This document shows positions 1 to 7,825 of a stretch of 20,397 nucleotides of DNA, piece by piece. Within the stretch, counting starts at the first letter, position 1; every line of letters begins with the position of its first letter. The stretch lies in IMG/VR virus record IMGVR_UViG_3300048018_000240, positions 1-20,397 of that record, one strand, 5' to 3'. The translations under genes and the position numbers were made by a program. This stretch comes from a virus. The notes under the pieces were generated by a model, which searched no databases, was not told the DNA's origin, and saw only the letters and a program-made list of their open reading frames with translations.

Positions 1-1
1 A

Positions 2-28
2 GAATTCTTAAAAGAATACTACTCATAA
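2..28 (+). CDS. C-terminal end of an upstream gene (partial)
   Basis: Frame 2 of the window start is open for eight codons reading EFLKEYYS and then stops at TAA. The charged and aromatic composition looks like an ordinary protein C-terminus, and the end falls about 45 bases before the next start, as expected in this tightly packed strand. Frame 1 is also open to position 33 (ending ILLII), so the choice of frame is uncertain. Nothing can be said about function. Confidence 0.3.
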   Translation, partial: EFLKEYYS

Positions 29-37
29 TATAAAAAG

Positions 38-45
38 TATAAATA
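38..45 (+). promoter_or_regulatory. T4-late-like TATAAATA box, possible promoter
   Basis: The octamer TATAAATA lies 29 bases before the start of the 130-residue gene, in one of the few non-coding gaps. The same octamer is the -10 element of T4 late promoters. In DNA this AT-rich it can occur by chance and no -35 element is evident, so this is only a candidate start point for the gene run that begins at 74. Confidence 0.25.
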
Positions 46-73
46 TACTATAATCAATTAAACATTTATAAAA

Positions 74-466
74 ATGGCAAAAGGATCATCATACGCTAGA
101 AAGCAAAAAAGACAACAATTTAGACAAGCAGGTTTTTTAAAAATAAAAAACATGTTCGGTAGATTTTCAGAGCAAGGAATAGCATGGTATACTAAAATGG
201 CTGAAGACGGAAAAGAATCAGAACGTATAAACGAAAAGAGAAGATTAGACTCAATTGAAGAGCAACTAATGTCTAAATTAAATATATTAAAAGAAACTTG
301 GGAATCTTTCGGATATAACTCTGATGAAATTTCTAAATTAGAAGAAGCATGGACAATAACTGCAATTAAAGATAAAGATACTTATAGAGCTGATAAAAAA
401 CAGGCAAATGTATTAAGAAGAGAAGCTCAACAATCTTTAGCAGCTAGAAAAAATGCAGGAAATTAA
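74..466 (+). CDS. Small basic, helical protein of unknown function
   Basis: A 130-residue protein with a very basic N-terminus (KGSSYARKQKRQQF) and long charged stretches predicted to be helical, including a likely coiled coil around residues 45-80. No signal peptide or membrane segment is visible. It is the first complete gene of a run of four small overlapping genes; the next gene starts inside its last codons (14-base overlap), so the two are probably translationally coupled. The start has an A-rich leader (TTTATAAAAATG) and no Shine-Dalgarno site. I do not recognise the family. A tail or head assembly factor is possible from its position only. Confidence 0.75.
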   Translation: MAKGSSYARKQKRQQFRQAGFLKIKNMFGRFSEQGIAWYTKMAEDGKESERINEKRRLDSIEEQLMSKLNILKETWESFGYNSDEISKLEEAWTITAIKDKDTYRADKKQANVLRREAQQSLAARKNAGN

Positions 467-767
467 ATTACAACTAGCAGATAATGGCGTAATTAGATCA
501 GTGGTTGATGACAATATTAACGGTGCTGGAGAAACTTACGAATCTACTACAGTATATGAGTTTGATAGTATATCGAACAAAATTAAATTTATTGAAGAAC
601 TTTGTATAGACGTTGGTCTAGAATTAGGAAACTCTAAATCTAAAATACAGATACAAATTGATTCAGATTGGGGAGAACATTATAAAGCTTCTCCCTCTGA
701 AATTGATTTTAAAATAAAGAATTTGGAACTCAAAATAAAAGAGTTGCAAGAAAAGAAAAATGGATAG
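453..767 (+). CDS. Hypothetical protein, 104 residues
   Basis: The N-terminal 60 residues look like an alternating beta-rich domain (NGVIRSVVDDNINGAGETYE, then VYEFDS). The last 25 residues (FKIKNLELKIKELQEKKNG) form a clear heptad-like, charged helix, probably a coiled coil. It overlaps the previous gene by 14 bases and the next by 8 (ATGGATAG), so all three should be co-translated. No catalytic motif, signal or membrane segment is seen. I do not recognise the family; location suggests a virion or assembly component. Confidence 0.75.
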   Translation: MQEIKLQLADNGVIRSVVDDNINGAGETYESTTVYEFDSISNKIKFIEELCIDVGLELGNSKSKIQIQIDSDWGEHYKASPSEIDFKIKNLELKIKELQEKKNG

Positions 768-1170
768 TAATCTAAATATAGAATGTGTTTGGTATAAATC
801 AAAGAGAGATTTCAATAAGTTCGTAAGATCAATTGAAGATCCTCAATTAAGTATCATAGATTATTCTATAATTAAAAATAAACTTATAAAGGCAGATCCT
901 TATAATGAGGAGCCAATAGACTCTATCATAGGTTTAAATATTATCCAATCTTTAAAAAACGCAGTTAATCCTGAAAAGAAACCTATCACAACAGTAGTAT
1001 ACTCGTTTAAAAACTTAAATATAGATACAGTTTCTAATACAAAGGATTTAATAAATTCAATAACTGAAAGAGAAATTAGCTTCGTTTTAAATGTTTTAAA
1101 CATGGATCAAATACCTTCTAAAGCAATTTTAAGCAAGTTTGATTTTGTAAAGTTTGTAGATAATGGTTAA
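760..1170 (+). CDS. Hypothetical protein, 136 residues
   Basis: A soluble protein of mixed alpha/beta character, rich in Ile, Asn and Lys, with no motif I can name. The segment TTVVYSFKNLNID followed by NTKDLINSITEREISFVLN reads as a beta strand followed by two helices. It is locked to both neighbours by 8-base overlaps (ATGGATAG upstream, ATGGTTAA downstream), so it belongs to the same translation unit. The hydrophobic reading frame on the opposite strand across 900-1103 is a shadow of this gene. Function unknown; a tail assembly chaperone would fit the position but nothing in the sequence proves it. Confidence 0.75.
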   Translation: MDSNLNIECVWYKSKRDFNKFVRSIEDPQLSIIDYSIIKNKLIKADPYNEEPIDSIIGLNIIQSLKNAVNPEKKPITTVVYSFKNLNIDTVSNTKDLINSITEREISFVLNVLNMDQIPSKAILSKFDFVKFVDNG

Positions 1171-1753
1171 TCATAGACTTTTTAGTAAAGGTGAATATAT
1201 TCACGCTTTAATTTCAAACACAAGATATTCAAATATAGTTTTTCCGGTAAGGGCAATTATATATGACGTTAAGTTCGATGAGACAATGCCTAAATATCAG
1301 ATTAGAATAGTTAAGTTCTATGATGACATTAATTTTTTAAAAAGGTATTTCTTCGATATGAACTTTGATAAAAATTTCGATGGAGGTTCAACTAAATTTA
1401 GATTTAATAGAGATAAATTTAAAACTAAAGATGAACTTACTAAATATCTAGATGCGAACGCTGAAACCTATTCAATTGTAGTCGATTCAGTTATGTGTAC
1501 CAAATCATATAACCAGATTTCAGAGTTATATAATAATATTCAAGATTTTTTAATTGAAAAAGAATTAAGAGATTTATATGAAAAAGCCACAAGATCCTCT
1601 TATTCTAAAGGCCAATATTATTATGAATCCAAAGGAGTATTTGAAGCTCATCTTAAAAAGTTTTTAGGAGATAGAGCACCTTCCAATAAAAAATACTACG
1701 ATAAATTACTTTTTAGACCAACAGGACCAGATTACGATAACTTAAAAGCATAG
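1163..1753 (+). CDS. Hypothetical protein with N-terminal beta domain, 196 residues
   Basis: Residues 8-60 look like a small beta-barrel (FSKGEYIHALISNTRYSN, then VFPVRAIIYDVKFDE and PKYQIRIVKFYDD), reminiscent of SH3/KOW-like barrels but without a diagnostic motif. The C-terminal half is helical and strongly charged, with several Tyr pairs (SKGQYYYESKG). It overlaps the preceding gene by 8 bases and is followed by a 51-base gap, so it ends the first small-gene run. No enzymatic residues stand out. I do not recognise it; a structural or assembly role is inferred from position alone. Confidence 0.75.
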   Translation: MVNHRLFSKGEYIHALISNTRYSNIVFPVRAIIYDVKFDETMPKYQIRIVKFYDDINFLKRYFFDMNFDKNFDGGSTKFRFNRDKFKTKDELTKYLDANAETYSIVVDSVMCTKSYNQISELYNNIQDFLIEKELRDLYEKATRSSYSKGQYYYESKGVFEAHLKKFLGDRAPSNKKYYDKLLFRPTGPDYDNLKA

Positions 1754-1768
1754 GAATAAATCTGAATA

Positions 1769-1799
1769 TATATAATACTAGTTTAAATAATATTATATA
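1769..1799 (+). promoter_or_regulatory. AT-only inverted repeat before the tube-initiator-like gene
   Basis: TATATAATA (1769-1777) is repeated in inverted form as TATTATATA (1791-1799), a 9-base-pair arm with a 13-base loop, ending 5 bases before the ATG at 1805. No T-run follows, so it is not a classical terminator. It sits in one of the few real gaps and also carries the string GAATATATA seen again at 11448-11456, so it could be part of a promoter or a leader hairpin. AT-only palindromes arise easily in such DNA. Confidence 0.3.
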
Positions 1800-1804
1800 A
1801 TTAC

Positions 1805-3577
1805 ATGCCAGGACTTAATATAAAAGGTGCGACTAATTCGGTTGGAAAGGGAATCAGTAAAGGAATTCAAGGTGGGATAAACTCTATTAAAAGGGCAGCC
1901 GGCTTTGACGTTGATTTAGAAAATCCTGACGGGGTTCAATCTCAACTTACTTCTAGAAATACAAATAACTCTTTAAAATCTAATCAAGAATTAGATAATA
2001 ACTTAAATATCGCAGGAGTATCTGGGGATATTACAGTTGAAAATGTAGGTACTGATGGCTCTAAATTTTATACAAATTTAGAAGAGTCAGTCACTCATAC
2101 AATTCCTGACGGTTTAGACGGAAAAACGACCGGAGGAGACATTACAATAGGTCCAAGACCATTTTCTTTATTTAGTAAATATTCTTTAGTTGATTTTAGA
2201 GGAAGTGTTTTAAACCCAGAAGGTGGTAAAGCCGGTGGTGCAAGTAAGCATTTTAATAAAATTGACCCGAGTGTATTAGCAAATCCAACTGCATCTAAAA
2301 TTATACAAATGACCGAAGGAATTGCCGATAATTATGGATATGCATATAGTTATTCTGATTTTGCATTAACACGTTATTTTGGTAAAATACCAAATAACAT
2401 GATGATTACTTTAAGAAGATTTTCATTTCCATGTCCTGATGATATTATATCTCCAAAAAGTATGGGCGGTGAGAGTGTACCTCAACCGGATATTGCTCGA
2501 GCTATTACTTGGATGGGAGAATCTACTGGTAATAATCTATCAGATATTATGAAATTTTCACATGGTTTCAATTGGAAAGAAGCTGAGGCTAAAGTCCAAA
2601 CACTACAATCTCAAACAAAATCGAGATCGGGTACATTTGGAGCTAGAATCGCGGGAGACAGGTTATTATCAGCTGCAGCATCTGCAGCACAGGGTAAAGA
2701 CGCTTATGAAACGGCATCAGCAGACGCAAATGCAGGGTATGATTCATTTACTAATACATATCCTAATCACGTGTTTGGCCCTATCAATGTAATTAATAAA
2801 GTTTTAATGAGAGAACAGGGTATGACATTTAATCAAGAATTTAGTCTTAAGTTTGAATATGAGCTAAGAGATCTTGGAGGATCAAATCCTAAAATTTTAA
2901 TGATGGATCAACTTGCAAACATATTGGCTCTTACATATAATAATGCTCCTTTTTGGGGTGGGGCCGTTAGATATATTGGAGATGGATCAATTACTAAACC
3001 GCTAGGTGATATTGAAAAAATAAGAAATGGAGATTTTGGAGGTTTTATGCAGACTGTTCTTCAAGATATTACAAAGAGTGGGAGAGGAGCTAGTCTGACT
3101 CAAATGTTTGACAATGTAAAAGATGGTTTAAAAAAGAATGGAATTGGTAAAGTTTTTGGAAATTTATTAGGAGGTGGTTTAATGAAAATGTTTAATACTC
3201 CACAGGGAGGACAAGCAGTTCAGTCTCTTTTAACTGGTGATTCAACTGGACAATGGCATGTTACTATTGGTAATCCATTAAATCCTATTGCGGTTATGGG
3301 TAATATGGCATGTACTGATACTGAAGTGAATTTCGAAGGAGCTATGGGACCTAATGATTTCCCGGAAAGAATGGTAGTAATTGTTAAATTAAAACCAGCA
3401 AGACCAAGAGATAAAGCTGAAATTGAATCAATGTTTAACCTGGGTCGTGGTAGATTCTACATACAACCATCAGACTCAGTAGATATTAATGCAGTAACAG
3501 ATGTAGATGCTTATGGTAAAACCAAAGGCAAAAACTCGAATATTGTTAAAGAATTGAGAAAATTAGCAAACGGATAA
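1805..3577 (+). CDS. Baseplate tail-tube initiator/cap-like protein (T4 gp54/gp48-like)
   Basis: A 590-residue virion protein. Residues about 482-554 read like the tube-type domain of baseplate tube-cap and initiator proteins: a WHVTIGNPLNPIAVMGN strand-turn, then VNFEGAMGPNDFPERMVV and LKPARPRDKAEIESMFN, the pattern in which these proteins state an N-x-P loop, a DFP turn and an RPRD helix. The N-terminus (residues 1-35) is Gly/Ser/Lys-rich and probably flexible or helical. A low-complexity Ala/Gly/Ser stretch lies near residues 275-315. It is the first of a hub block and is followed 1 base later by a LysM-type gene. Known role of the family: it seeds polymerisation of the inner tail tube on the hub. 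The family call rests on motif recall and position, so it is moderately secure. Confidence 0.6.
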   Translation: MPGLNIKGATNSVGKGISKGIQGGINSIKRAAGFDVDLENPDGVQSQLTSRNTNNSLKSNQELDNNLNIAGVSGDITVENVGTDGSKFYTNLEESVTHTIPDGLDGKTTGGDITIGPRPFSLFSKYSLVDFRGSVLNPEGGKAGGASKHFNKIDPSVLANPTASKIIQMTEGIADNYGYAYSYSDFALTRYFGKIPNNMMITLRRFSFPCPDDIISPKSMGGESVPQPDIARAITWMGESTGNNLSDIMKFSHGFNWKEAEAKVQTLQSQTKSRSGTFGARIAGDRLLSAAASAAQGKDAYETASADANAGYDSFTNTYPNHVFGPINVINKVLMREQGMTFNQEFSLKFEYELRDLGGSNPKILMMDQLANILALTYNNAPFWGGAVRYIGDGSITKPLGDIEKIRNGDFGGFMQTVLQDITKSGRGASLTQMFDNVKDGLKKNGIGKVFGNLLGGGLMKMFNTPQGGQAVQSLLTGDSTGQWHVTIGNPLNPIAVMGNMACTDTEVNFEGAMGPNDFPERMVVIVKLKPARPRDKAEIESMFNLGRGRFYIQPSDSVDINAVTDVDAYGKTKGKNSNIVKELRKLANG

Positions 3578-3578
3578 T

Positions 3579-4067
3579 ATGAAATCAATAGATAATAAAA
3601 AAGTAAAAAATAATAAACTCAGATTAACTGAGCCTTGCGTTCTATTTAATGAAAATGTTAAAACCATGACAGTATACACTGTACATGCTGATGAAGTTGG
3701 TAGAATTGATTTAATTGCCGATAGAGTATATAACAATACAACATACTCTGAACAAATATTAAAATTCAATAACATTTCTAATCCATTTTCAATTAATGAA
3801 GGAGATGTTCTTAATATACCATATACTGATCTTCCATTTAAGAATTGGAAAACTATTAAACCACAAGATAAATCAGATAGCTCACATCCTATTAAAGATC
3901 AATTTATGGATAGTAAGAGATTAACTGTTAAAGATCAGAACAGAATTGAATATTTAAAACAAAAGGCATCACAAAAATTAAACGGATCTAAAGAAATACT
4001 TCCACCTAATATCCTTAAAGATGGAGAAAAGAATATGGATATAGAAGGAGGCACAATTACTATTTAA
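3579..4067 (+). CDS. LysM-type baseplate wedge protein (T4 gp53-like)
   Basis: A 162-residue protein whose residues 30-82 form a LysM-like domain: TVYTVHADEVGRIDLIADRV, a Tyr-Asn turn, SEQILKFNNISNPF and NEGDVLNIP, i.e. the usual 'IA-x-x-x-Y ... I-x-x-x-N-x-I-x-N-P ... G-x-x-L-x-I-P' order. T4 gp53 and P2 gpX carry this domain; in gp53 it clamps neighbouring wedges together rather than binding cell wall. The C-terminal 80 residues are charged and look extended or helical. The N-terminus is Lys/Asn-rich. It starts one base after the tube-initiator-like gene and stops one base before the hub gene, consistent with coupled expression of hub-proximal parts. A peptidoglycan-binding role is the alternative but no hydrolase domain is attached. 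Confidence 0.65.
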   Translation: MKSIDNKKVKNNKLRLTEPCVLFNENVKTMTVYTVHADEVGRIDLIADRVYNNTTYSEQILKFNNISNPFSINEGDVLNIPYTDLPFKNWKTIKPQDKSDSSHPIKDQFMDSKRLTVKDQNRIEYLKQKASQKLNGSKEILPPNILKDGEKNMDIEGGTITI

Positions 4068-4068
4068 T

Positions 4069-5910
4069 ATGGCAGTACAGGGTAAAATTTTAACTAAATT
4101 AGAACCAACCATAGAACTTGATAAGCTTAAATTTAAATCTTATAAAGAGTCTGAGGGAGATAATCCTGGAGATAACAATACATCTCAAGAATTAGGTGTT
4201 GAGTTTCCTTTAATATTTGTTAATGGTTATAGGTTTAATAAACCAGACATTAAGCATTTTGACATATCTTTAGCGGAGTTTTCTCCGACAATAAACATAA
4301 CTATAATAGATTCAGAATCCTTATTTTCAGCTGATTCATACCCAAGAGATGGTGATGTAATTAACGTAAGAATAGCTTCTAGAGCAAAAGACATATATAA
4401 GGATATTAGAATGGATTTTGATATTGTTGATGTGATATCACCTCCTAAATCTGCAGAAGCAAATAATATGGGAGGAGCTATTTATACGTTAAGTGGTAGG
4501 ATGAAAATACCAGGATTATATGCAGAACAATGTAAATCATACGGAGTAGGAACTACATTAGATCATTTAGAAAAAATAACCACTGAACTTAAATTAGGTT
4601 TAGCTTCAAATGTAGATTTAACCGACGATTCAATGAATTTAATAACGCCGTATGAGCCAATTAAAGACACTATCGAGGATTTAGTAAAACACTCTTACGT
4701 CAATGAAGATTCATTTGTGACATGTTGTGTAGATCCTTATTATTATTTTAATTTCGTAGATTTAAATTCTATATTAAATGCAGATGAAGACTTTGAAGAT
4801 GCTATTTCTTCTTTTGACGAAAATATAAATGACACATTAGGACCTGAAGCTACTAATGAAACTAATTTAATAGATAAATCCCCATTAGCAATAACATCTT
4901 TTTCAGGAGCAGCCGGCACTAATGTACATATTTCAAAATATGCAATACAAAACAATTCTGGGGAAATAGTAAAAAAGAACGGATATAAAAGAGTTCTTCA
5001 ATTTTTTGAGAATGATTCTGAGGAAACTGGATTAGTAAACTTTGATGTTGAGCCTTTATCTTCTAATAATCTTAAAGACATACATGAGCCTCTTAAAGGA
5101 CGTAGGGACGAGGAGAGATACAAACAAGAAATAAAATATAAGTATGTTGGCAGAAGACATAGTGATGCAGAAACATCGAATACACACTTAAATTACAACT
5201 TTGCAGGATTACATAATGTTCAAAATCTTCAAGAGCTTGATAAGGTTTTTTTAGAAGTTGAATTATCAACATGGAATCCTGCTATATATAGATATCAAAA
5301 ATTGCCAGTTGCAATATACTCAGAAACTCCTGATAAAACTGCGGCCGATGCTGCTTTAAAGACCAAGAAAGAAGAATTAGGATTTGAGGCTAAAGAAAAA
5401 GAGGAAATAGCCGACGGTAGTAGAAATGAAAACGATGGTGTTGGGGTAATTGATGAATTCTTAAGTGGGTTTTATATTGTTGGAGAAATAAGTTATGTAT
5501 ATACAAGGAAAACAGGCAAAACTGTACAAAAGATGAAACTTCTCAGAAGAGAATGGCCAAGTCGCATAAATAATATACCTGAAAATATTTCAGAACCTGC
5601 ACCTGAGCCAGCGCCTCAACCAGCGCCTCAACCGGCTCCTGAACCAACCCCAGAACCGGCACCAGAGCCTACACCGGAACCTACACCGGAACCTACGCCA
5701 GAGCCAACGCCACACTTATATGAAATCTTAATAACTGGTAATACGTTGCAAATAGTTGTATTTGACGCAAGTGGAGCTGAAGTATATAGAGGTGAACCTA
5801 GAATTAGTGTAAACCCAATACTAGATGAGGGTGGAGTTGTAAATGAAGCTAAAGCAGCTTTAGATCCATCGAAACAAGATCCTAACGTCCAAAACATGCG
5901 AAAAAAATAA
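4069..5910 (+). CDS. Baseplate hub protein (gp27/gpD-like) with Pro-Glu linker
   Basis: A 613-residue protein. The N-terminal 200 residues have the hub pattern: FPLIFVNGYRFNKPDIKHFD, then FSPTINITIIDSESLF and a GDVINVRI segment, followed by a helical YAEQCKSYGVGTTLDHLEKI region and a VKHSYVNEDSF segment like the second hub barrel. Residues about 460-505 (FLSGFYIVGEISYVYTRK, then KMKLLRREWP) close the core. Residues 509-548 are ten tetrapeptides of the type E/Q-P-A/T-P, a stiff linker, followed by a 65-residue C-terminal beta-rich domain unlike the core. Hub proteins form the trimeric platform between tail tube and spike; the neighbours fit (LysM wedge protein before, spike two genes later). 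The fold assignment is inference from pattern; the linker and extra domain are directly seen. Confidence 0.65.
   Translation: MAVQGKILTKLEPTIELDKLKFKSYKESEGDNPGDNNTSQELGVEFPLIFVNGYRFNKPDIKHFDISLAEFSPTINITIIDSESLFSADSYPRDGDVINVRIASRAKDIYKDIRMDFDIVDVISPPKSAEANNMGGAIYTLSGRMKIPGLYAEQCKSYGVGTTLDHLEKITTELKLGLASNVDLTDDSMNLITPYEPIKDTIEDLVKHSYVNEDSFVTCCVDPYYYFNFVDLNSILNADEDFEDAISSFDENINDTLGPEATNETNLIDKSPLAITSFSGAAGTNVHISKYAIQNNSGEIVKKNGYKRVLQFFENDSEETGLVNFDVEPLSSNNLKDIHEPLKGRRDEERYKQEIKYKYVGRRHSDAETSNTHLNYNFAGLHNVQNLQELDKVFLEVELSTWNPAIYRYQKLPVAIYSETPDKTAADAALKTKKEELGFEAKEKEEIADGSRNENDGVGVIDEFLSGFYIVGEISYVYTRKTGKTVQKMKLLRREWPSRINNIPENISEPAPEPAPQPAPQPAPEPTPEPAPEPTPEPTPEPTPEPTPHLYEILITGNTLQIVVFDASGAEVYRGEPRISVNPILDEGGVVNEAKAALDPSKQDPNVQNMRKK
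5593..5712 (+). repeat. Ten tandem 12-base units coding a Pro-Glu/Gln linker
   Basis: The stretch encodes ten consecutive tetrapeptides (EPAP, EPAP, QPAP, QPAP, EPTP, EPAP, then four EPTP) inside the hub gene. The units differ at third positions (CCT, CCA, CCG, GCA, GCG, ACA, ACC, ACG), so the peptide is kept while the DNA has drifted. Its antisense frame reads as a Gly-Ser-Val repeat, a shadow. Slippage could change the copy number between related phages. Confidence 0.9.
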
Positions 5911-5923
5911 GATAAATAGTTAT

Positions 5924-7114
5924 ATGTCAGACTTTAAGAGAATATCAGATTTTAAGAAAAGTAAGTTATCTAGATACCCGTATCAAGATCCAACATACTT
6001 GTCTTTTGTTATGCTTTTTGATTTTACAGATCAAATAAATTCACCACTATTATCTTTAAGTGCTGAAAATTATCTAGCTAAATTGGCTAATGCCGATTCA
6101 ACTGAATCTGAGTTTTATAAAGAAAGATTAGAAAATTTACAAAATTTTAAAAAGGCTTTAAAAACTATCAATAATGAAATGCCATGGTACTGGCAAAGTC
6201 TTTCTGGTTTAGAAAGAACTCAACAGTATAATCCTGAAAATGCGTATATGGGAGGAGACGATGCAAGAATTGAAATTACAACATTAGAATCTTTAAATCT
6301 ACCTGTAGCTGGATTAATGCATCTTTATAGAAAAGCTGTATTTGATGAAAGAAAATGGAGTTATATTCTTCCTAGCAATTTACGTAAATTTAGAATTTAT
6401 ATTTATGTAAGTGAAGTTAGAAAAATTAAAGATAATGCAAAGCCTAAAATCGGTGGTTTAAACAAAGATGCTCTTAGAGGGTTTCCAGATAATTTTAAAC
6501 CAACTTTAAGTATAGAAGATAAAAATAAAGAAATATCTGGAGTTTCGGGTAGACCTTATTTTATGATATCATTAAAGGATTGTGAATTTGATATAAAAGA
6601 AGGTGTTGAGATATTTACAGATTTACAAAAATCTCCAGAAGCACCTGCAACTGGTAAAATTGCATTTAATTATGAAGTGTTATACAATGTAGAATCTAGA
6701 GTTTTAAATGGTATAATAACAAGTGAATTTGGTTCTGATAATTTAGCACCATCTCCTGATGGAGAAGGAGTTTCACCAAATACTGTTGGTGATTGGTTAT
6801 TAGATAAAGCGAAAGAAAAAGGACAGGCGTTTGTCGATAGAGCAGTTGGTGATTTGAAAAACCAAGGTTTAGAAAAAATGCAAGAATTAAAAGCGGCTGC
6901 AAAGGACGCGACTATTGGTAGATTAGATAGAAGTATTAATAATATTTATAAAGAATTTATAACTGGTGTAGATAATGCAACTGGCGATATAACTAACAAT
7001 ATTAAAGAATCTATAGGCGAAAATATTCATGGATCTGCCGCAGGTGCAGATACTGTATTAGATGCTCTTACTACTGCGTCTAGAAACTCTTTAGGAAGCG
7101 TATACGATGAATAG
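5924..7114 (+). CDS. Tube- or hub-associated virion protein, 396 residues
   Basis: The first 285 residues look structural: SYPYQD-like start (LSRYPYQDPTYLSFVMLFDF), an aromatic MPWYWQSLSGLER turn, WSYILPSNLRKFRIYIYVSE strands, and a beta segment RPYFMISLKDCEFDI with KIAFNYEVLYNVESRVLNG that resembles tail-tube-fold proteins. Residues 286-396 are different: a long amphipathic, Ala/Asp/Asn-rich helical tail (LDKAKEKGQAFVDRAVGDL and onward). It lies between the hub and the spike gene and overlaps the spike gene by 8 bases (ATGAATAG). Position and fold hints suggest a second tube-cap or hub ring protein, perhaps pairing with the 590-residue protein as gp48 pairs with gp54 in T4. I am not certain of the family. 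Confidence 0.5.
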   Translation: MSDFKRISDFKKSKLSRYPYQDPTYLSFVMLFDFTDQINSPLLSLSAENYLAKLANADSTESEFYKERLENLQNFKKALKTINNEMPWYWQSLSGLERTQQYNPENAYMGGDDARIEITTLESLNLPVAGLMHLYRKAVFDERKWSYILPSNLRKFRIYIYVSEVRKIKDNAKPKIGGLNKDALRGFPDNFKPTLSIEDKNKEISGVSGRPYFMISLKDCEFDIKEGVEIFTDLQKSPEAPATGKIAFNYEVLYNVESRVLNGIITSEFGSDNLAPSPDGEGVSPNTVGDWLLDKAKEKGQAFVDRAVGDLKNQGLEKMQELKAAAKDATIGRLDRSINNIYKEFITGVDNATGDITNNIKESIGENIHGSAAGADTVLDALTTASRNSLGSVYDE

Positions 7115-7823
7115 CGAAGAACTTGAAAAAGATAATATTAGAGAAACTCACTGGTTAGGTGCAGTTGTCGATAACACAGATCCTAAAAATTTAGGTAGGT
7201 GTAGAATCAAGGTGTATGGTAAATTTGATAACTTGCCAGACGATGCTATTCCATGGGCAACTCCTATGAATAGGGATTTACCAGGTTCACATGCAACCCC
7301 TAGAGTTGGCGATATAGTTGCAGTTAGATTTGATAACGGAAACATATATCATCCAGAATATTGGTTTCACATTAATCAAAACAAAGAATTAAAAGAAGAT
7401 ATTTTAGAATCTTCATCAGCACCACAGGACGTTATCAGTTTAGTGTATGACGCTGAAAGAAACTTAAGAATATATCATTCACAAGACGACGGGTTAGTAA
7501 TCACAAGAGGAAGTGGAGCTAAAGAAAGACCACTTATTCAAATAGACGAAGATGGTATGATAAAGATTTCAACAGATGAAAAGATATTCTTAGATTCTGG
7601 AAATATATTTTTATCAAATGAAGGAGAAGCTGGGGCTGACGAAAGCGAACCAGCTGTTAGAGGAGTATCTTTAGAAACTTGGTTAAATACTTTTTTAGAT
7701 GATTATAAGGCACATACTCATCCAACTGGTGTAGGACCTTCTGGGCCTCCATTAGCGCCGACGCCTATTTTTATAAATCAAGCAAAGAACAATCATATTA
7801 ACTATCAACAAAAAAATAAATAA
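7107..7823 (+). CDS. Baseplate central spike protein (gp5/gpV/VgrG-like OB fold, no lysozyme)
   Basis: A 238-residue spike. Residues 16-100 show the gp5-type OB fold: WLGAVVDNTDPKNLGRCRIK, then DDAIPWATPMNRDLPGSHATP, RVGDIVAVRFDNGN and PEYWFH, a run well known from phage spike N-domains. Residues about 135-180 are short strand-turn repeats (IQIDEDGMIKISTDEKIFLD) typical of the triple beta-helix of the needle. The C-terminus has an HTH triad at 203-205 followed by PTGVGPSGPPLAP. In P2 gpV, apical histidines of the three chains bind iron; the HTH here could do the same, though about 33 residues follow it. The T4 gp5 lysozyme domain is absent, so local cell-wall cutting must come from another protein or is not needed. 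It overlaps the preceding gene by 8 bases. Confidence 0.8.
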   Translation: MNSEELEKDNIRETHWLGAVVDNTDPKNLGRCRIKVYGKFDNLPDDAIPWATPMNRDLPGSHATPRVGDIVAVRFDNGNIYHPEYWFHINQNKELKEDILESSSAPQDVISLVYDAERNLRIYHSQDDGLVITRGSGAKERPLIQIDEDGMIKISTDEKIFLDSGNIFLSNEGEAGADESEPAVRGVSLETWLNTFLDDYKAHTHPTGVGPSGPPLAPTPIFINQAKNNHINYQQKNK

Positions 7824-7825
7824 TT

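Noticed and set aside
900-1103. Hydrophobic minus-strand frame resembling a small membrane protein
   Set aside because: It lies wholly inside a well-placed plus-strand gene that overlaps both neighbours; hydrophobicity results from reading an A-rich coding strand backwards.
1769-1799. Rho-independent terminator before the 590-residue gene
   Set aside because: The inverted repeat is purely A/T and lacks a T-run after the stem, so it is kept only as a possible leader or promoter element.
2562-2792. Plus-strand frame within the 590-residue gene
   Set aside because: Low-complexity His/Gln/Arg composition of a shifted frame; the enclosing gene is continuous and has a sensible domain structure.
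3579-4067. LysM protein as a peptidoglycan hydrolase component
   Set aside because: No catalytic domain is attached, and the position between tube and hub genes fits the gp53/gpX structural use of LysM.
5593-5712. Short tandem repeats resembling a CRISPR or satellite array
   Set aside because: The 12-base units stay in frame inside the hub gene and encode E/Q-P-A/T-P tetrapeptides; there are no spacers.
5628-5897. Minus-strand frame encoding a Gly-Ser-Val repeat
   Set aside because: It is the reverse complement of the Pro-Glu coding repeat within the hub gene, with no leader of its own.
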